DNA from: Pteria penguin
Taxonomy: Eukaryota > Mollusca > Bivalvia > Pterioida > Pteriidae
Assembly: GCA_035048485.1 (NCBI GenBank)
Contig: CM068588.1
Span: forward strand, 3,246,639-3,310,638
Length of the DNA stretch: 64,000 nt
Direction: 5' to 3'
Both the position numbers and the translations under genes were made by a program. Positions 1 through 11,576 of this stretch are shown here, piece after piece. The notes beneath the pieces are model-generated. The model did no database searches. It had not been told where the DNA came from and saw nothing but the letters and a program-made list of their open reading frames with translations. The first letter of the stretch is position 1. Each line of letters starts with the position of its first letter.

Positions 1-626
1 TTTAAGTCGACGAGAGGTCTGAGACCTTGAAACAAGACGTAAATGCGGCGCACAGGGTTCTTACTACCCGGCTACTACTAAATAATGAACAGATTTTAAA
101 GTCGACATATATTCTTTAATTGTAGGTAGTATCGTGGCTATAACATAAATAAATGTTTATTTAAAATAAGATTTGTGAATCGGAGGGAAATAATTCGCTT
201 TCAGATTCGCAGACGATAAGACGAGACTTTTTACTTTCATTTGCTGAATAAGATTATAAATGTGGGCTAAATTCCAAACACCTGTTCAATCAAAATAATG
301 CTTTATTTAGACTACCAATTAAGGAATAGTCCATGGTCTCAATGTATCAACCAAATTAATATCATCAAAAAATTAGAATAAATCTATATTCATTTTTCAT
401 TGTTCAAGAAATGCGAAAAACTGTATCAAAGTAAATAAAAATAAATAAGCAAATAGATAAATAAATAAAATAAAATAAATAGATAAATAATTGAAATAAA
501 AAATAAACAAATGAAATAAATAAAAAATATATAAACAAATAAATAAATAACCTTCAGAAAATCCTAAAAATAAAAATGAAAGACATTAAAATATTTCAAG
601 GGAAATATAATTTAGAAATATCTTAC
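1..626. other. Intron 3' of the GATA exon; AAAT-rich
   Basis: Non-coding sequence downstream (in gene orientation) of the minus-strand GATA exon, starting with its donor GTAAGA at 621-626. Positions about 420-553 are a degenerate AAAT/AAATA-rich stretch. I see no further exon here, so the zinc-finger exons must lie beyond the left edge. Confidence 0.6.
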
Positions 627-822
627 CATGAGACTGTCTGTAGCTATGCATGGCACGGGCTGCTTGGTTGTAATATCCATTCATGTGGCTCTGATTAGAT
701 TCCAGAATATGTGGAGGAAACATGTCCCCGACATCCTCGGACGGGAGCATCCCTGACACAGAGTCGTAAGGATTCCGAGGGACCTCTGGTCGCAACCATG
801 AGTGTTGTTGTTCGGGATCCAT
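627..822 (-). CDS. GATA2/3-class transcription factor, first coding exon (partial)
   Basis: The exon encodes 65 codons plus one base of a split codon, starting MDPEQQHSWLRP and ending ARAMHSYRQSHG just before the donor GTAAGA. The ATG at 820-822 is chosen because upstream in-frame codons are only GTG/AAG and belong to the spliced 5' leader. The pattern of an early acidic PSEDVGDMF segment followed by YY..AARAMHSYR..HG matches the N-terminus of vertebrate GATA2/GATA3. As I recall, their first coding exon also ends at this point, just before the conserved CRP motif. GATA2/3 proteins are nuclear activators binding WGATAR through two C4 zinc fingers; those finger exons are not in this window. The match is by remembered family pattern, so the subfamily (GATA1/2/3 rather than 4/5/6) is likely but not proven. 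Confidence 0.8.
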
Positions 823-1061
823 CTTCACTTTCACAAAAGTTTATCAAGAAATTTTGAAAACTGTTTATGGAAACAATTCCAGAAATATATCCGTGTCTTG
901 AAAAGTAATCTCGGGAACCTGTTGTGTCCGTGATAAGGGTTCCAAAAGATTTAGATCAAGTCGTGCTGCCAAAGTATCTTTATAACCAAGGGAGGTCGCT
1001 TCTTGTTTGCTGTGAGAATTGTTGATAAGTCAATACTTCACACAAAACACCGCGACTATGC
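823..1061 (-). other. 5' UTR part of the GATA exon, with splice acceptor
   Basis: On the minus strand a strong acceptor (TGTTTTATTTTACAG) ends at 1062, so the exon runs from 1061 to the ATG with about 239 bases of leader. The leader has in-frame and out-of-frame stops and is not coding. At least one non-coding exon must therefore lie upstream, towards higher coordinates. Confidence 0.65.
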
Positions 1062-1739
1062 CTGTAAAATAAAACAATCATATTTAAATCATAATTAGCA
1101 AACAGAAAAATCTTAATTGTCAATCTAAAAATTATTCATCACGTGACAATTTAAAATAAGACTGTTTCAAACCTAGTAAAGATAACACATGTAGATCTAT
1201 TAGAACTTTAAAAATGTTTCATAACAATTATCAAATTTTAGGGTTTAAGTTCTCAATGCGACAAGAATATTAAAATGATTTTATCTTTTGTTTTATCTTA
1301 CTAGCGTCTTCTACATTTTAATCTTCAAAATCAACGGCACCAAAAACTTGTTAAATCGTACGTTGATTTAACATCTACGATAAGAAGAGATTAAGTCCCA
1401 GTAATTTTCGTTATCACTCGGTCTTAAAATGGTAAGATCAAAATCTCGGCCAGTCAACAATATGCATCGCTAAATTCGGGTTTCCTCTCACTTATACAAA
1501 TATCATACGTTCCTAAAACAGTTTTACGAATAATCCAACTGTGCAAGGTGCACGTTCTGTAGAAATTAGTACCTTAAAATGCTGACATACAAATGAGCAT
1601 GTTAAGATGATTACACTGTTTCTTATCCATACGATTGTACTGTACAGTTCAATATGAAGACACTACAGCTTGTTGGTTTCATGTATACGAAATCACTAAG
1701 TTTTTTTAATTTCACTCGGCGCCATTAAGTTGCATATCG

Positions 1740-2060
1740 AGAGCAAGTCAGTGAAGAGGAAAGAGTTCCGGCCAATCAGCGAGCTTTACCTGACCGGGGT
1801 AAGTCATGCCTGATGTTTCCACGCCTTTGATTGGTTTAATATCCTCTGCATATAGCGCACATGTCTATCAACGCATCCATCCGTAAACAAAAGTATTATT
1901 AACTCTTGCCAAGCATGCACTTAAGTGGGCGTCAATGTTTATATTCATACAAACACACCCCTTTTCTTAATAACCAATCAACACATAGAATCTCCAAACA
2001 CTACGCCCTCCGCTCATGAATTATCGCAGCTTGCTTCCGATTTCGATTTTAGAGATTTTT
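1740..2060. promoter_or_regulatory. Candidate promoter / non-coding first exon upstream of GATA
   Basis: This stretch is more GC-rich than its surroundings. It holds CCAAT boxes in both orientations (GCCAATCAG near 1781, CTTTGATTGG near 1827-1836, ACCAATCAA near 1973) and a CACCC-type motif near 1955. A minus-strand donor-like site GGTCAG|GTAAAG lies at 1790/1789, which would suit a non-coding exon 1 spliced to the acceptor at 1062. A plus-strand GGGGTAAGT is also present. No convincing TATA box is seen. This is inference from motif content and position. Confidence 0.3.
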
Positions 2061-2501
2061 CACAAAAACCAACGAAGACTGAGCTTCCTAGATAATCTGA
2101 AACAAGATAAAATAACATTATCTTGTACAGTAAATAGTTAACTGAGAATTATTCAAATCTTGATGAAAATTAAATCTAGATGTGATTTCGGATATCTAAC
2201 ACATTTATGTATTAGCATAATGCAGGAAATGGTAATAATACACCGTTTGTTCTGATTTTCGCTCTTCTACATTCTGTTTTCTTGTCTTTTCTGTAAAACT
2301 TTAGACGATTAAACCCCTCGATGAGAATAGATACCATATAACTTCAAGTTATAAAAAGTATGACGATGAATAATAAATAAATAAGTAAATAAATAAATAA
2401 ATAGTGTAAAATATGGTTTAATATGTTCTGCAGATTTTTGAAACGATTGAAAACATAAGCAATGGTACATATTTGAAAATCCATGACATGAAAGCCATCA
2501 T

Positions 2502-2540
<39 letters not shown>

Positions 2541-3150
2541 CTCATTTATCATTTATCTGTCTTATTAACCAGTTTATTTATCAATTAGTCTATTCATTAA
2601 TTTATACATTTATTTATATTTTATTTACGTATCTATTTATTTTCTTTCTTTATATTTAAAAAGGGGTGGCGTTAATTCACTGCTGCTTTTATCATGGAAG
2701 TCATTCAAGCAAATGCCATAAGACTATGGCCATTTTCATTAAGATTTTAGAAAATGAAATGCATAATGTCATTTGTACAAAACTTACAGTTATTATGACG
2801 TATAAAAATACTACTGATAATAATGAACTGTATTTAATCCATTTCAAGTTTAGTTCCTTGATGAAGTTTGCATAATGCCCATGCATTTGTATGTATGCAC
2901 TACATTCTTTTGTATAAAGAAGTTTCATTGTTTCTATACCTCAAAGCCATTGTTTCTTTTGTCACTCAGAATTAAAAAAAAAAACATATTCAACGCTACA
3001 TTATCTTTAAGTGATATCAAAGCTTGAATTTACTCTGTCGTCATCTGTAGGGACAGACAGTTGAAGTAGGTATTGCATAACCATAGACATGCAAAATTTC
3101 CATTATATCTTAAACATGCATTATTATCATTGAATTTCTCATTGACAGGG

Positions 3151-3153
<3 letters not shown>
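2061..3153. other. No gene seen; ATTT-type simple repeats
   Basis: AT-rich non-coding DNA. (AAAT)n lies at about 2368-2402 and a pure (ATTT)n run at 2501-2540 with degenerate extensions to about 2650. Nothing else is recognisable. Confidence 0.5.

Positions 3154-3231
<78 letters not shown>
3154..3231. repeat. (TA)n microsatellite
   Basis: About 39 perfect TA units in an otherwise unremarkable AT-rich stretch. Uninterrupted runs of this length are usually highly polymorphic and may extrude cruciforms. Confidence 0.95.
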
Positions 3232-3234
<3 letters not shown>

Positions 3235-3605
3235 GTTTAAATCTAAATGATTTATTACTAAGAACAACGCGCCTCTTAATACATAAAGACTATGTATACG
3301 GCCATGTAGATGTAAACGATCTGAATTCATATGAAATAAACATAATGATTAATACACGAAACATTTGTTCTTACTGGTATTTATCCTCTTTATTCTAATA
3401 TGAACGCACTAGGGAATCCGACTTGCAGCACACTACATCTGTTCATAATAAAATCAATGTCGTCATCTCTGAATATGTTTAATCCGTGTGTACAACATCC
3501 CCTTTCATGTTTACCCCACCCTACCCCCTTTTTCATTTTATAAACTACAAGATGGAATATTTACATGTATTCTAATTCCAATATGTTCTTAGGATGTAGA
3601 TCAAC

Positions 3606-3711
3606 ACATATGTCTTATGACATATTTGAAATATTCTAATATTTAAATATGCATAATTCATTATGCATATTTAAATATCAGAATATTTAAAATATGTCAT
3701 AAGACACATAG
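3606..3711. repeat. Near-perfect inverted repeat (hairpin), 4-nt loop
   Basis: Two arms of about 51 bases (3606-3656 and 3661-3711) are reverse complements with only a few mismatches, separated by TTCA. Both arms contain the core TGTCTTATGACATATT. The compact foldback shape suggests a small palindromic MITE or a hairpin-forming element. No target-site duplication was identified. Confidence 0.85.
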
Positions 3712-4044
3712 GTGAAAAAAACCCATTCCTATGGGAACCATGTTAATTTTAATTTTAAAGAAAGTGAGTGCAGACAAGGGAAAGGAGTCTTTTTAGGGAC
3801 TTTTTAATCTCACGACTCATTCTGATGTACCTTTGTACAAACGACACGGATATTGACGTCGACAAATAGACCCGCTCTATTCCAGAACATGTGACGTTAT
3901 CTTCCCCCTCTTTTTTCCAGTCACTTACTTATATAACTGCATATTTCTGTCAGTCAGATAAAGATGTTAACATTCTATGTGTATTATTTTATTACATATG
4001 AGCTTCACGACTGCAGCAACAACAGCAGCAGCAGTAGTGCTGTG

Positions 4045-4105
4045 GTTGTGGCTGAGCGCTCGACCTCCGATCAAACGGTCCAGGTTCGAATCCCAGCTTT
4101 TTCAA
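4045..4105 (+). other. tRNA-like fragment (A-box and B-box)
   Basis: TGGCTGAGCGCTCGACCTCC followed by GGTTCGAATCC about 35 bases later resembles the internal pol III promoter of a tRNA or SINE head. Stems of a complete cloverleaf are not convincing, so this is a tRNA-derived remnant rather than a tRNA gene. Confidence 0.4.
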
Positions 4106-4479
4106 TCGTTATTAGGTTGATAGCTGTGTGTTTCCATGACCCAATGATTAACAAAAATGTTAAAACTATACACACTAAATTGACCAATAGAATTATAAAT
4201 GTATCATTCTTATTTGAGCTCAAAAAGGAAAAGGAAATCAAATGAAATAAAAGGATAGATTTTCTTTTTGTTTTGTGTAATAAAACTATTAAACTGAAAC
4301 CATATAATTTGAAGTAGCATATTATTCATCATAATGAAAATTATAGTGCGATAGTGATTGTGCTGATCAATTTGGTATCCCTAATTACCAATGCCCTGTA
4401 AGAAATCGTAGGGCAATAGTCAATAACGTGATAATTTCTACAATATTTGACACTTTCTGCATCACTTAAGTTGCAAATT

Positions 4480-4640
4480 GACACCTAAGGTTCGAAATAT
4501 AGATAACGCCGGCCATGGGGGCGAAGGACGTCCCCAAGGTGACATTCTATCACGTGCACAGTTTCCGCGGGCAATTTCGCTGTCCGACATGCAATTCTGC
4601 AGTATGGAATGCAAGAAGGGTGTATATTTATACACCGTAT
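4480..4640. other. GC-rich block open in several frames
   Basis: A 160-base island of higher GC with several CpG (CCGCGGGC, CGCCGGCC) in AT-rich surroundings. On the minus strand an acceptor-like CCATACTGCAG is followed by 45 sense codons before a stop (starting NCMSDSEIARGNCARD). The plus strand is also open (containing GHGGEGRPQGDILSRAQF). I cannot decide between an exon on either strand and a conserved non-coding or CpG-rich element. Confidence 0.25.
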
Positions 4641-5699
4641 GCGTGATAAGATATTTTTACAACCAATTTTATGTATAAAATACAAGTACATATATACTAT
4701 AACATTTATACGTGTTGTATATTCCCGAGAAGGCTTGAAATTTATTTGTTCATTGACGTCTTTATGCTTCAACGAATATTAAAGATTTGATTATATTCTA
4801 TTTTAATGCCGATATTATTTAACATATATGGTGGCTGGCAGGCAGTGTCTCGTGATGGAGAAAACCGTAATACCTGCACGCATTTCTGTTTATCTCGATA
4901 AGTGATCGGAACCTCGTTCTGGTATTCATGATTCTTCACTGGGATAAAACTCACCAAGGAAAAATAAAACCAAATATTGCTTAAATATATTACGGTTGGT
5001 CATCTATTGAATTTTGTTTAACGTGATGCTTTCTTTCTTCTCCCCCCCCCCCCCCCCCTTTCTCCCCTACCCGTCGATTTTTGCAAATAACCCTACAATA
5101 TCGACTCAATCACTAAACATTACAGTGCATGTTTCTTATTCTATCTGATAAAATCCATTACAAAAAACATAGATTGCATTGTTATGATAATATGATAATT
5201 CAGATCACGTGATTACATCACGTGATGATACCATCATATGATGCAGCCAGATGAACAGACTGTTTAATGGAGGTTCGCCCCAAGGAAATAGTCGTGTCGG
5301 CATGTTTGTCGTACAGTGACATTAGAATAATGCAGTATGTGCATTTTACCACAGATTAGATGTTGAAACAACACTGAGGGGCGTATTTAGACTGTGTTTT
5401 GGCATATCCCGGTCTTCACTATCTATATCAGAGATATTGGTGTTATTTTAAGTCGGTATCTACATGTTCATCTTGTACAGAACACTTTTTTGCCGGTTAT
5501 CATCATGATTGTATCTGGTAATTCGACATTAAACTGTTATATGGAAGGAATATTTGGCCATTTATATTTGTAGTTTGCATCGACTGTGTGACTCTACAGC
5601 TACATATATAGAAAGACTATAACCTCTTTCTGAAAACTATGTTAACTGTCTTTTAATCATTTTGTTTTGCGGTATTGAAATAGTGCCAGTTACAAAAAT
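4641..5699. other. No gene seen; poly-C tract
   Basis: AT-rich non-coding sequence with a homopolymer of about 17 C at 5042-5058. No splice-bounded open segment stands out. Confidence 0.5.
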
Positions 5700-6034
5700 C
5701 GTAAATAAATGGTGTGTCGGGAGGGGTCAAACCATTTTTGAGAAGGGTGGTAATATATATATTATTTTATTCATTTATTTTTATTTTTGAAAAAAAACCC
5801 AATGGTGGAAGAAGGGTGGGTTTCAACTCTCAGAAACTGTGAACTGCTCTGACATTTTTTTTAAGTTTGTTGGAATCTCATCCTTTCGATCAGTGCTTGG
5901 GTTTACAGCATATACCCTAACATAACAAAGCTTTCACATTATCGCCGATGTTGCATTATTTTGTCAATATAGGGAAAAGAAAATGTGTCTTTCCAGGAAA
6001 ATGCTCCCAGTGTGGACCCTTAGATCCGCCCCTG
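5700..6034 (-). mobile_element. hAT-like terminal inverted repeat, element otherwise degenerate
   Basis: Read on the minus strand, the right edge begins CAGGGGCGGATCTAAGGG at 6034. This is the typical end of many animal hAT-type elements (CAGnGGCGGATC). G-rich sequence near 5716-5730 could be the other eroded end. I could not find a clear second terminal repeat or target duplication, so the left boundary is a guess. Confidence 0.3.
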
Positions 6035-6099
6035 ACAACCAAGTACACAATTCTCAGTCCGTATATAGATCAATAAATCTACATCGTTTTGGCTATTTG

Positions 6100-6225
6100 G
6101 TCAAGATTTAACGTCGTTTTAGATCATTTTCCGTCATGCCGCCATGTGGAAGCAGGACACAGCTAACCCCTTAAACACAGTGGCGCAATTCGGGGTTGAA
6201 CCTCGAATCATCTGAAGCGCTAGAC
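6100..6225 (-). mobile_element. tRNA-derived SINE, family B, degenerate
   Basis: On the minus strand this matches the element at 8738-8905 over most of its length. Shared are a B-box region (GAGGTTCAACCCC), TTGCGCCACT, GTGTTTAAG, a CCTGCTTCCA(C/T)ATG segment and a terminal CGACGT(T/A)AAA. The tRNA head is truncated or eroded. It is an older copy of the same family in opposite orientation. Confidence 0.65.
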
Positions 6226-8117
6226 AAGCTCTTATCTTCTGTCTGCCTCTGTCTAAGTGGTGCAATATGGTTGTGACGTAGACTCAATACGGAGAAACAA
6301 AGAATACTTTAAACAAATGTCAATGAGGTAAGGAAGTGACAATGTATTGTTTTGCGAATACGACATGAACAATAGCAAACAAGAAATGACATCTTCATTC
6401 TCTAGTATTCTTTTTCCCTTCTTCTCTCGAAATAGATCTGTTCAATACACCGAATAACACTAAACAAATTTTATGTTAAATATGTGCTGTTAGGCTTTTT
6501 GTATGTCACCAACCACTGTAAAAATATGAAACATGACAAATATCTCAAAAGTTCATTCTCTTCTAATACGGAATTTCTAAAAATACTCTAAAATGTTTTA
6601 GACATTTACTGTAGAATTGCATTATTTGCAGTTTTGTTATCAGCAGTTACATATAATATAAGTAAATCATGTACATATGTGATAAGGAAATAAAGCCACA
6701 TGGGGAATACGTTTAATACACATAACTTTGTAGATGTCATTGAGATATCAAAGACTGACATACTACCAAAAAAAGTTGTCGAACAAGTGGCGACACCTGT
6801 CATGAGGTAAAAGAACATGGTAAAACATGGGGAGTCGATCCATGACGAGATCTCGTCACTGACGAGATTATCTCATGGACGACCTGACAACTTCATCTGC
6901 TTGTAGATCTACAATGATAAACAAATAAATAGACACATACTGGATCAACAACAACAGATGACGTTATATTGGCCACAGATGACGTTAGATTTGTCTCTAA
7001 ATCTGTAGACACAGAAATGACCCTTTTTCCTTTCCTTTTTTTTCATTCCAATTCAAATACCCAATTCATTTCTTTACACATTTCGCACACAAATGCAAGG
7101 GAAAAAACCTTTTGGAGATTTCCATTTATCACATTTTAATATTCACACCGATATGCTGATTATATTAAAACCGTTTTTCGCTTCATGTCTACTACGCAAA
7201 AGATCAACACGAAGGTATAGTTTTTAGCCAAAATGACATCGATGCCCCCGGGAGGCGCTCTTTTTTAATTTCATTAATTCAATGTATTTAACTTTTGCCT
7301 TTCAGCTTAGCAATACAAAAAGGAAAATTATAATTAATGTTTCTTCGAAATTTTTAATTATGTTTTCAGTTAAATTAAGTGGAACCGTTTGATTAAGGTA
7401 ATGCATAAAAACGAAACATCTTCACCGACATTTTCACATGGGTTGAAATTAAATGAACCCATACCAAACAGAAAAAAGACAACAAAAAATTGCAGTTTTT
7501 AGATTTCAAACGTGTTTCTTATTAATTTAGTATAAGCTGAATTTTATATAGAACGACACACCGCTAGATGGAATCCCATTAATGCAAGCTACACAAAGGC
7601 GGATGGAACATAATATGGGCAGATACATGAACTGATTTCATTTTTGCAGAATTTCCGGGATCGTTGTTTCATTTGTAACATGGCTTACAATATACAATAT
7701 ATAACGGGTTCACAGTTAGACTGCCAGAGGAGTTGAGAACTGGGCGAAGTCTCTATTGCGCAGTGTTTATTTTCCTAAGAAATATTTATATTAGAGTTAA
7801 TGATTCGAATAAGAGACATCAGGGGATGCTAGCTTGAAGATTCTTGTTTATTTTGACGTGTAGAATTACATAGCGAGATGCTTATCCCTCTGTGTTGTCA
7901 TGGCCTGACACAATCAGCAGTCAATGTTTTACTCGTTTGTCTAAAACGTGTAAAATCGAGACTTAAACGGCGCTGGCAGACATACTACAGGTTCCCTCAG
8001 AGTCTCCTAGTTTTTAGAGATTTTTAAAGTGTGTCTTTACAACCGCGAAAAAAAAAAAGAAAAATTGATATTTTCTGGAGCTTTTAGAATGAAATTTTCT
8101 GGTATCAGTATATCTTA
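6226..8117. other. No gene seen
   Basis: AT-rich sequence without a supported exon. A short palindromic stretch of CTCGTCACTGACGAG type occurs near 6846-6875. I see no other structure. Confidence 0.5.
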
Positions 8118-8305
8118 CATTGACGGATTTAGAGGGGGATTGCAGGGGTTGCACCACCATCCCCCACTTTTGATCCGAATATTTTACCAAAAAAGGTCAT
8201 TTTTGATCATTTTTAGGGTTGCAACCCCACCCTTCCGGACCGAATAGTGCAAAACATTAGTTGTGGGAGGCTGCAACCTCCCCCCTTTTTCAAAATCCGC
8301 TTATG
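8118..8305. mobile_element. hAT-like MITE, 188 bp, 5-bp target duplication
   Basis: The left end CATTGACGGATTTAGAGGGG and the reverse-complemented right end CATAAGCGGATTTTGAAAAA form imperfect terminal inverted repeats. They are flanked by TCTTA direct repeats at 8113-8117 and 8306-8310. The interior is G-rich then C-rich and non-coding. Length, ends and internal layout (GAATCCGAAAATTTTACC-like core at 8172-8192) match the element at 53657-53840. It is non-autonomous and would need a transposase in trans; no transposase is encoded here. Confidence 0.75.
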
Positions 8306-8737
8306 TCTTATGGATTCATAGTTACTGTAAACATTCTTAAGAAACTGTAAAATTCGAATCATCGATCCTTCAAAACTTTTATCCCATATTACCACATTTG
8401 CATCCGTGGTTTATACTACCCTGGAAACATTGCGCAACATTGTTCAAACAAGGTGGATCTCCGCAATGAGTAAGGTAAAGAAGCGTTACCTCAACGTTTG
8501 AACGTTGACACATCTCATCCATAATATGCAAAAAATATATTTTTTACATTACAGAATGGATTACAGAAGTTGGGAAAATACCTGTAAATATCACGTAAAA
8601 GGAGAAAAGATAACATGTAATTTGACTATGATCACTGTTCACTCTCATTCTATATTATGTTCTGTTCACCTGGAACATATTGTATATATTATATATATTG
8701 TATACACTGGATGTCCTATATGTCATTTAGCATAAGG

Positions 8738-8905
8738 GGGCAGGCTTGGTGTAGTGGTTAAGTGCTTGACTTGCGGCGCCGACGATCCGGGTTCGATTCC
8801 TGGGTTGCGCCACTATGTTTAAGAAGTTGGTAACCTCCTGCTTCCATGTCGCGATATAACTGAAGTATTGTTGAAAGCGACGTAAAACACCAATCAACTA
8901 ACCAA
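8738..8905 (+). mobile_element. tRNA-derived SINE, family B, intact with 14-bp target duplication
   Basis: A pol III A-box (TGGTGTAGTGGTTAAG) and B-box (GGGTTCGATTCC) lie in a tRNA-like head. They are followed by a tRNA-unrelated body with CCTGCTTCCATGTCGCGA and a tail CGACGTAAAACACCAATCAA. The exact 14-bp direct repeat CATTTAGCATAAGG flanks it at 8724-8737 and 8906-8919, the signature of LINE-mediated retroposition. The perfect duplication suggests a fairly recent insertion. Confidence 0.9.
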
Positions 8906-8919
8906 CATTTAGCATAAGG

Positions 8920-10360
8920 AATAAAGAACTTGAACTAGGTTAAAATCGAGAGGCTGCTTATTCACCCAATCATTTGATATTGATTGTCATTTAATGAAAT
9001 TACAAATGTAACACAAAACATCGTCGTGGTCGGTGTTGTCGACTTGTGTCGTCATCATCATAAACAGTGCACGTCACTTTCATCGCATTGTCTTAATCGG
9101 TTAATTTTTGGAGCGAAAACTTAACCAAGGAGTGTGGAGAAGATATAACATTTTGTTGTTTGTTCGTAGGCGGGAAGACAATTATTTGTTTTCATTTGCT
9201 ACGAATATCTGCCAAATTGCAATACTCTGATATCATATCAAGTAAATATCTGTCAAATTCTTCTGCCAAGAAGTCCTGAGGCAGCGTTATCCCATTATTT
9301 GCTTGTTGATTCTCTAGAGTTACTCCCCTTTCTTTAAGGCCTTAATCCCGTTACAGTCACATCCAGGGGCACCGGAACAGCCTGGGAAAAGTTTGCGACC
9401 ACCGACCACTTAATCCGGTGTTTATTTACCTACCTACACAAAATGATGAAACTGACATGTAAGTGTATATTTGTTGATAACTGGGAGTCCGGCTTCTGGG
9501 GATTTACATAATTATAAACACATAAATGACATTTTACGATATATTTAGATATTATTAATAGACATATCGCGGAATTATGTGTTGGTTTTGTTTCGTATTT
9601 TGGGGGTTTTCGTGGCCGTGCGGGCTACATCAGAGGGTTGATGGTTAGGCAGTCTCTTGTATCTGCTGGGTTCATCATGCTCGGTTCCCTGCTGGACCGA
9701 GTATGAATAAATGTCCATGTACCTGATGATTTTCGGCTTTTATTAACTTTCTTTAATTGAATAGGAAAAAAAAGGAGGGGAGGGGTTACACTGAGAACCA
9801 CTATTAAGTTCAAATACTTCTGTTGTCGATCTACGTCAAATTCTTCCTTGTGAATGCGCGACATGGGAAAAAACTAACACGCCAGGATATTCATGTAAAA
9901 ATACTCAGAGATTTACTTCGGATTATACATTTTTACTGCACACGTTACACTTATAAGTGGCTTATTTCCGGTTTCATTATTTGAATTTCCGAATGACCGC
10001 ATTGTACGATTTACTATACATTTATTCTACTGAGAGGAGTTGGATGTACAGCAACATTTCCGATCAAAGCGGATACACTATCTTCATTTGAAGGGTATAG
10101 ATTCGATTGTTTTCTCCGAAACTAAATTGTCATTGTCTTTACTTGCCGTGTGACCGAGACAGAAGTGGCTCTCGTTTCCTCTGTTTTCTCATATCACATC
10201 GTGGGTTTTAGATAAGGGGTCATATGTTGTGTCACTTTATCTGATATAGGTCATTTACTAAGCACACACACACAAAAAAAAAATTCAAATAGACAAGGAA
10301 ATTTTCAATGTGTGCAAATTTCCCAGAGAAATGTAATATAAATTGTACGTGTGATTTTTA

Positions 10361-10404
<44 letters not shown>

Positions 10405-11576
10405 ACAACAAAAGAAAGAATATACTTATAATATATACATATGAGTAGTTTGGAAAGCACTTTCGCTACACAGTCATACTGACAGGCATACGAAGGGACC
10501 AAGTCGACCAAATTATTGAACAGAGAGTCAGAGATGTATACATAAACAAGAAATGTACCAGCATTTAATTAAAAAAATTCTGTCTCCAATATTACTTAAC
10601 AAAACCAATTGTACATAGAAAATGTATCACACGTCTCCGTTTGTCTTCAAGAATGGAAGATACCGACAAGAAACAATATGTAATAGAATGTGTACTTCAT
10701 TTAACTCTAATGATATTGAAGATGAAATCCACTTTATAATAAGATGTCCTTTTTATCATTATTTTAGAGCTGCCATTGTCACCGCCATTGCATGTAACTG
10801 ATGTATCGAAAGATATAAAGAATAAAGAATTTAATTGTTGTAAGTTTATTTATTCATTTATTTGTATATATTACCTGCCATGTTAGAAACAAATGCCACC
10901 TTTTCAGAAAAGTGCATTATCTTTATAAGGTACTTGTGTTTCAAGCAATCTAATCACATGTTGCTAATTTCTACAACTTGTATTTGCTATGCCTTAATTC
11001 CCCATGATCATTTTCCCATGCAATACCATACTATAGTCTGCGCCTCTATAATTGTGCGCTTGTTTTCCAATTTCACGGCTCGTCAGAGCCTCGTGTTGCG
11101 CCGAGCACTACGGGGCGCATGTCTTGCGCACCTGGTTAACGTGTAGTCACTAAGAGATGCCAATGAGCCTGTACGATCGGGATCGCTTGTCAAGAAATAT
11201 TGCGCCCTGGGGAACGTAGCGACCCATTCTTTACTGACATTTTCCCAAACGAAAATGAAGTGAACTTCAAGTTTTTCCACATCATTGTGACAAACATATT
11301 TATATAACGTTCAGAAGATAAATAGATAGATATGATAAAGTTTTAAGTTATTCTCATTTTTTCATCTATATGGATATATGGATGGGAAGGGGGAGGGGGT
11401 ATTGGGGTTGGAAGCAGGTGCAGGGAGGAGATACAACTATATCCCCTATTAGCGTTCTCGTATTGCAACGGTACAACTTTAAGAAGTTATGTGTGTTTTC
11501 TTGATTCCTGTTTTGCATTACATTGAGATTAGGGCAGTTATATGATGAAGTCGATGTACAGAAGTTAAGATCTTCG
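8920..11576. other. No gene seen; simple repeats
   Basis: Non-coding. A pure (AAAT)n run is at 10363-10405. Around 9610-9705 a TGGTTAGGCAGTCTCTTG...CTCGGTTCCCTGCTGGACC segment looks like a very degenerate tRNA-derived head, but I cannot define it. The long minus-strand open frame over 9625-9864 crosses this segment and is not convincing as a gene. Confidence 0.4.
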
